Source of the DNA: Adiantum capillus-veneris
Taxonomy: Eukaryota > Streptophyta > Polypodiopsida > Polypodiales > Pteridaceae
NCBI GenBank assembly: GCA_014529385.2
Contig: CM043944.1
Location: 173,726,740-173,790,739 of the forward strand
Reading direction: 5' to 3'
Length of the DNA: 64,000 nucleotides
This document shows positions 57,625 through 64,000 of the stretch, one piece after another (positions within the stretch are counted from its first letter, which is position 1; each line of letters begins with the position of its first letter). Under the pieces are notes generated by a model. The model was not told the origin of the DNA and did not search any database. It saw only the letters and a program-made list of their open reading frames with translations. The position numbers and the translations under genes are program-made.

Positions 57625-60007
57625 TGCTCGGGCTGCTTTGAAGTGTATCGTTAATGATCAAGCAAACATAAATATATATATGTAAGAAAGAGAGAGAAGG
57701 GGGAAGGGGGTGGTTGTTGCACTAATGCCTCCTTACAAATCTGTCATGACCAATCAAAGTGAGATTAGTATTTGTTCAACATAGCCTGAGTAAATTACAC
57801 CACAACACATCACAAGAAAAAAGCCACCCCAATCACTGTCTTAAGGCCAGGGGAGTCCTCTCCACCCTGTCGCCCTCTTACAGCATGTGGGATTTATGGC
57901 TAATTTGATAACAGTACCCGGAGACAAGCTATCAAGAACTTACATAAAACACCAAGACACTTACACATCATTATTGTCCATGACTTCACGTTAGAAGGGA
58001 GACAAGGTATCCATGCTTAGTCCAAATTCACCCTCCTTGATTCAGCAAATGTTAGGCTTACTCTAGTAGGAGAAATGATAGATTTCCTACTCTCAATTTA
58101 ATGATCACTCTCTCTTACAATGGCATAGAGTTCCCTTGCTAATCACCCCTAATACAACACATACATATGCCTAACGCCAATGAGATTCCACTCAAGAGCT
58201 CCTTCTCAAGAGGTTGAGCTTGGCTTCTCAAGCTATAGCATAGTGCTCTTTCTTCTCCCCCCTTTTTGTGCTAGCTACACCCTCCTTTTATAGCAATTTT
58301 GAAGGCTAGGGTTACTCCTCTAACCATGGTTGGGTTAGATTTTCAGCAATTTATCTAATTTCTTTTGCTTGGAATTATCAAGAAGTTGGTGGGGAAAGAG
58401 AGAGGAGAGAAATGGAGGTGATAGGACTTTTCATAGTGGGTTAGTGTTAGTAGAGTTAGTATTAATTTACAAATGGAATTGGATATTTACAATGGGAGTA
58501 TCCATGTAGGATACAAATAAGGAAGAAAAACTCTTAAGAGGTAAGAAAAGGTGGATTTCTTACAAGGTTGATGCTCCAAGTGTCTTGAGTAGGGCCAATT
58601 TTGACGCTTGTTGACGGTCCACTAGCTTTGACGGTACATTTTTTCTCCACTCTTGACCTTCCTTGAGAGACAAGGTAATTGAAGTTGAGTAATCAACCAC
58701 CATGATGCTGTCTTTTAAGAGAAGAGGCTGAATTTTGTGATTTTTTTGATAGATATGGGTAATTTGGAGGAGGAAAAATGAGACTAGGTGGTCAATTTTG
58801 GAATGGAATTGTGTGTGGGAGGTATGAGTTCACCATGGTTTCTCTTATTCTTCAAGGTTGAGGAGAAGGTGAGTAGGGTGCAGAGAGGAGTGGTGATAGA
58901 GGTGGGGATGATGAGTGGAGAAGTGTGTGTGAAAGAGGAAAATGATAAAGTGGAAGAGAGAGTGTGGCTGCATAGCATGGGAAAACTGGGGTCCACTAAT
59001 AAAATCATAGCTCACAGCTCGTAGCTCAAAAAAATATGAAAAAATTTGAGGCAAAAGTTCAGCCCACGAGCTACAACTTTTGTGTGTATCACCTTTTCAA
59101 ATTCGGAGAGCAAGTGAACTTTAAAAATTCAACAAAATCGACCGTTTTTTTCCACTGCACAAGGTCCTTGTGGGGTCCTTCTTTGGATGATTCTTTTGAA
59201 TACCTCCAAGAGTGAGCCCTCCATAGTGCATGTATGCATGCCACCTATCCTTGGCCTTATTTGGTAGGTCTATAATTGAAGATATTGTTGAGATCATGAT
59301 ATAAGTGAATAGTACATCTAAGAAAATCAAATATTGAGGGGTCTAAAAAATATGTACATGTCAAATATAAATAATATAAGTGGAAAAAATATAAAGGGGT
59401 CAAAAGAAATCTCTCTCATTATGAGGCTATCATAAAAAGATAAATATTTTTGGTGTTCTAATTTTTTTTTAAAAAAACAAAATAGATGTAGGAAGGGAAA
59501 AATCACAATAGTGAAAAAATATACACATAAATAAAACTAGTTTTTTTGGATTTTTGTTGGGGTGGAGTTACACCAAATATAAGAGAAGCTTACATGAAAA
59601 TATTTCTATATGGAATAAAGAGTATGAAAAATGGTAAGAAAAATTGTGGTAATGGTGAGGCAATGTACAGAGCATAAATAACACACACCTAGGTAAAAAT
59701 ATTTAAATAAATACCAAAATAATTATGAAAAAATCTTTTATTTAGGCCCTATATACAAAGAAATATTTACATACGCATGGGCCATAATATACTTATATTT
59801 TTTATATTTTATATTTTTTTGGCTCAACTAGCCCAATGCCTAGCTAATTGAGGGTTTTTTATTTCAGTAAGGAGATATGGGAAAAGTCCCCTAACTCACA
59901 CGCACCTATATACAGTGAAAGGGTGAGGGTAACCACAGTGTTTGAGTGATTTGATAGGGGGGGATAACTCACTATGGCAATCACAGAGAGCCGAAAAACA
60001 GCTATCA
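57314..60007 (-). mobile_element. Solo LTR, minus strand, same family as the element at position 1
   Basis: 2694 bp, starting TGATAG and ending CTTCA on the minus strand, flanked by ATAT on both sides (57310-57313 and 60008-60011). Both ends match the pieces at 1-242 and 2723-3130. No internal sequence is attached, so the two LTRs of the original insertion have recombined. An (AG)n run lies at 57583-57620. Small ORFs inside (for example 58788-59024 plus) are not considered genes. Confidence 0.85.
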
Positions 60008-62430
60008 ATATCAACTTTGACCTTTTTGACCACTTTTTGGCCCACTTTGACCTTTTTTCCCCCACTTTTTGGCCCGGATTTAAAAATACACTAAAAATTT
60101 CAAAATTTCAAAAAATTTCAAATTTCAAGTTTTCCCTCCTTAAAAGGTCCCCTAACCTATTTCATGGTCAAAAAAGTATTTTTGACCTCCAAAAGTCAAA
60201 AACGTACACTAAAAATTTCCAAAAAATTAAATTTTTTTCAAAAAATTTCAAAACATCATTTTCCACCCTCCAAAGTCTTTCCAAACCTATTCTATAGCTA
60301 AAAGTGATTTTCTCTCTCTACAAACCCTTTTCCAAGCTCTCCATGGCTGCAACAACCACATGCACCCCCGATAGTCCAACATTATCTCTCTACTAGCTTT
60401 CTCCCATCTCCATTGTAGCACCAAGCAAGCTTCTTCCCCATCTCTTCCCCTTGCCCACCACATAGTTCCACACCAAGCTAGCTCCTCTCCCTTCTCTCAC
60501 CTCCATTACAGCATGAAACAAGATTCTCCTCCTTCTACTTTCATTCACTCGGACTACATGGAAACCTCTACTCCCGAAGGTGGAAAAAGCATCAACTCAC
60601 ATGACTTGCATACCACAAGAACAGGAGGTGTGAATAGTGTATGGGCATTGCAAGGATTCATCTCCAACATAAAGATAGAATGGTGAGAAAACTACCCTTG
60701 TAGCTTACATTTAGAGCTTAAGATCATCTCCATCTTTAAGTTTATCATGCTGGAGGGAATTAACCTCTTTATGGCTTTCAATGTTTAGGCTTCACACCTC
60801 ATAACATTGGGTGGTGCTATTTTGTTGATGGCTTTGGTGCGCCATCTATAGTTTTGTAGCATGTGATTGAGTCTCACAATGTAAGTAAGTTGTGTTATCT
60901 ATGGAGAGTCATCAAAGATTTTTCTTATAATTTATTCTTTATGTAGTTGTCATTAGATTATTAGAATGATATCATTTTGTACTTTATAACTTTGTGCTCA
61001 CATAATCTATTGTTTACTTACAGAGTCAACTTGTTTTGAGAGGACATGAGCAAGCAACCATGTGCAGAGATGGAAATCACCCTATTTTTGTTCCGTGAGG
61101 AACCTTTCACTACCGTGTTAAAAGATTTTGATAAAAATAGTAGGATTTTTGTAGAATCTTGAACCAATATGTACTCTCTAGGAGCTCTTAGAAAAGCCAT
61201 CCCTATAGTACTAGTATCTTCCCTAGTGTCATAGACGCACAAATACTCGTGTATATGAATCTCTAGATGAGAAAGAAAAATACTTGTAAGAGAAGCCTAA
61301 CAGCAACAACATTGTTTCCATTTGTAATTATTTTTATGAGGCTGGATTCCTCTATAAATGCAATATAAATATTTCTTTTTGTTAAATGGTGTCGCACTGA
61401 GTGAGAGTATTTTATTTAGATTATTGGAGTTTCATACAGATTTGAGAAATATTGTTGATTTTTTTGGATATTCTGATTTGTCTGTAAGATGTTTGAAGTT
61501 TCAAGTCTTAATCATTCCACCATGAAGAAATTCATGCAATATTTTGATTTCAGTTTAATCACTAATGGTTATTCTTATTAAGTGGATCATAACCTTTGTC
61601 AAGATGTCCTCATTTGGGGATGTTGAATATATATCAATAGCAACATTTCAAAAGTTGAGAAAGCTAAATTCTTGCTTTCCAAAATGTTATTGTTTCCATA
61701 CTATTCCTATGCCAAGCTTGACTTAGAGAAATGACAACTTGAGATGGAGGTGTAGATATATAGGGGTGAATTATTATTGATTCTTGTTTCATCATATATA
61801 TTATAAAGCCTTTGAGTTTCCACCTTTTTGAGTAGTGTTGACAAGTTTTTGGTATCAAACCTTCTTAAATATCCCTATTCATTCGCTATTGGTAGCTATT
61901 TATTTGGTATTGTTAAAGATCATACCAATAGCTATCACCTTGTGAACTTAATTGTTGAATTGCGGATTTGATTTTTACTATGTAGCTCATTTGGATAGAG
62001 AAAGTGTAAACATAAATTATAGATACATGCATTGTTAACATAGAAGATATGTATCACTCGAACCTATATAACTGCTAATCAAGAAACCTTTGGTCGTATA
62101 CTATAACAATAGGGGTCACATGTGGTTTTAAATACCAAAGAAATTGCTTAACCAAAACATTTCCAAGAACACGAGGTGAACACAAGGAAGTAAAAATTGG
62201 CTCCTTGTTTGGTTGATTTCTAGTGCTAAATGTTCTGAGTGCACAAAATTTGTGAGGCCTTTGACCTTGCGAGTTCACTAAAGTATATGTAACATAGCAC
62301 ATGTGTTCAACAGAAGGGAATTTATATTCTTGTAAAGTTACAGAAACATGTGTAGGTAAGGCCTATAAGGGCTACTTTCAATCCATTGTGGTGAACGGAC
62401 ATGATATAGGAAAATTTGACATAGTGAATA
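60008..62430. other. No gene recognised
   Basis: 60008-60300 is composed of short recurring words (TTTTTGGCCC, AAAATTTCAAAA, CACTAAAAATTTC). The remainder has only short frames on both strands without any family signature. CATTTCCAAGAACACGAGG-like sequence at 62158 recurs at 62578, linking this part to the hairpin array. Confidence 0.5.
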
Positions 62431-62439
62431 CTCCGGACA

Positions 62440-63983
62440 TCAAACACTACAACTCTATCTCATGGCCATACATTAAAACAAAGCCCCTATTTGTCATTTT
62501 GAAGCCCCAGAGACCCTCAACAAGAGGGACCACAACGGCGCGTAGAATGCCCATCCAGGCACAAATAGGGACCAAGATATTTCCAAGAACAGGGGATGGA
62601 CACAAGGAAGTAAAAAATGGTTGATAAGCATGATACAAGGTTTAGGTATCTGCCATTTGGGGGGGGGGGGGGGGGGGGGGGAGGGGTTGCTATGAACACA
62701 TTAAACTGCCCAGTTCTATCTCATGGCCATGCATTAAAAAAAGCTTGTACTTGTCATTTTAGGGGCCCAGGGACCCTCAACAAGAGGGGCCACAAGGGCG
62801 CGCAAACTGGCCATCCAAAATTTTGGATGGCCAGTTTGCGCGCCCTTGTGGCCCCTCTTGTTGAGGGTCCCTGGGCCCCTAAAATGACAAGTACAAGCTT
62901 TTTTTAATGCATGGCATGATACAATGTTTAGCTATTTGCCATTGTGGGGGGGGGGGGGGGGGGAGTTTGCTATGAATATATCAATTTGCCCAACTCTATC
63001 TCATGGCTATGCATCAAAATTTTTGGATGGCTGATTTGCGCGTCCTTGTGGCCAAATTTTGGATGGCTGATTTGTGCGCCCTTGTGGCCCCTCATGTTGA
63101 GGGTCCCTGGGGCCCTAAAATGACAAGTACAAGATTTATGTTTATGCATGGCATGATACAATGTTTAGCTATTTGCCATTGTGGGGGGGGGGGTTGCTAT
63201 GAATACATCAATTTGCCCAATTCTATCTCATGGCTATGCATCAAAAAAAGCCTGTACTTGTCATTTTAGGGCCCCAGGGACCCTCAACATGAGGGGACAC
63301 AAGGGCGCGCAAATCAGCCATCCAAAAATTTTGGATGGCTGATTTGCGCGCCCTTGTGTCCCCTCATGTTGAGGGTCCCTGGGGCCCTAAAATGACAAGT
63401 ACAAGATTTATTTTTATGCATGGCATGATACAATGTTTAGCTATTTGCCATTGTGGGGGGGGGGGGAGTTTGCTATGAATACATCAATTTGCCCAATTCT
63501 ATCTCATGGCTATGCATCAAAAAAAGCCTGTACTTGTCATTTTAGGGCCCCAGGGACGCTCAACATGAGGGGCCACAAGGGCGCGCAAATCAGCCATCCA
63601 AAAATTTTGGATGGCTGATTTGCGCGCCCTTGTGGCCCCTCATGTTGAGGGTCCCTGGGGCCCTAAAATGACAAGTACAAGATTTATTTTTATGCATGGC
63701 ATGATACAATGTTTAGCTATTTGCCATTGTGGGGGGGGGGGGGGGGGGGGAGTTTGCTATGAATACATCAATTTGCCCAATTCTATCTCATGGCTATGCA
63801 TCAAAAAAAGCCTGTACTTGTCATTTTAGGGCCCCAGGGACGCTCAACATGAGGGGCCACAAGGGCGCGCAAATCAGCCATCCAAAAATTTTGGATGGCT
63901 GATTTGCGCGCCCTTGTGGCCCCTCATGTTGAGCGTCCCTGGGGCCCTAAAATGACAAGTACAGGATTTATTTTTATGCATGG
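62440..63983. repeat. Tandem array of foldback (hairpin) units with poly-G tracts
   Basis: Units of about 275-285 bp: a half unit with only one arm (62440-62545), a full hairpin centred at 62820/62821, a damaged unit (62990-63140), and three full hairpins centred at 63328, 63604 and 63888. Each hairpin has arms of 75-95 bp with zero or one base between them. Between hairpins stands ATTTGCCATTGT, a G-run of 11-23, then TTGCTATGAATAC and CTATCTCATGGC. Frames through the array (for example 63003-63269) are mirror artefacts of the repeat. Confidence 0.95.
62726..62915. repeat. 190-bp perfect palindrome
   Basis: Arms 62726-62820 and 62821-62915 are exact reverse complements with no spacer; checked base by base. 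The centre is CCATCCAAAATTTTGGATGG. Confidence 0.97.
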
Positions 63984-64000
63984 TCAAAATTCAAGTGGTA

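Noticed and set aside
58784-59024. Genes inside the solo LTR on both strands
   Set aside because: Short overlapping frames on both strands inside repeat DNA; no domain.
62440-63983. CRISPR-like array of repeats and spacers
   Set aside because: Units are 275-285 bp with internal palindromes and the spacers are also repeated; eukaryotic context. Not a CRISPR.

Overview
The window is nuclear DNA of a land plant with a large, retrotransposon-rich genome. The evidence is a spliced GT92 beta-1,4-galactan synthase gene of plant type, many Ty3/gypsy (Tat-like and Athila-like) and Ty1/copia elements with plant-style primer binding sites, small DNA transposons and very long AG/AC microsatellites. No species can be named; the density of decayed elements would fit a gymnosperm, a fern or a large-genome angiosperm. 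Only one convincing host gene is present. LAYOUT: 1-3130 holds a compact gag-only Ty3-type element with an unexplained 438-codon ORF in place of pol. 3131-7205 is AT-rich DNA with microsatellites and a small inverted-repeat element. 7610-9397 (minus) is the GALS-like gene, two exons. 11080-11420 is a LINE relic. 12721-15938 is a cluster made of two copies of one MITE family with 8-bp target duplications, an array of 80-bp repeats, and a 1.3-kb inverted-repeat element with TTAA flanks inserted in the array. 17425-21265 is a very young, compact copia element with 189-bp LTRs, a perfect 5-bp target duplication and a polyprotein lacking integrase and most of RT. 21300-26080 contains copia and Ty3 gag relics and 220-bp tandem repeats. 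27032-38295 is a decayed Athila-like Ty3 region (TGGCGCC primer site, protease, two RT segments in tandem, RNase H, integrase) followed by a 3.7-kb accessory region in the position of an env-like ORF, then an LTR. 38296-57313 is a nest: an older Ty3 gag/leader region has received a minus-strand Tat-like element (40339-55221), whose 5' LTR was in turn split by a plus-strand Tat-like element (48264-54434). 57314-60007 is a solo LTR (minus) of the same family as the element at position 1. 60008-62430 has nothing recognisable. 62440-63983 is a tandem array of near-perfect hairpins of up to 190 bp separated by poly-G tracts. HOW THE PARTS RELATE: the retroelements form at least three generations. 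Empty-site comparison of the outer element's LTRs dates the inner insertion after the outer one. The outer copy has lost the integrase core and the inner copy has lost protease and RT, so neither could move alone. Three independent Ty3-type insertions have 4-bp target duplications (ACGC, CCGC, ATAT), whereas the copia insertion has 5 bp (TGTAT). Most pol genes carry stops or frameshifts. The strongest unusual signals are the hairpin array in which both arms of one unit share the same substitutions, the compact young copia, the 438-codon ORF, the recurrent 20-bp palindrome in Ty3 leaders, and the accessory region downstream of the Athila-like integrase.
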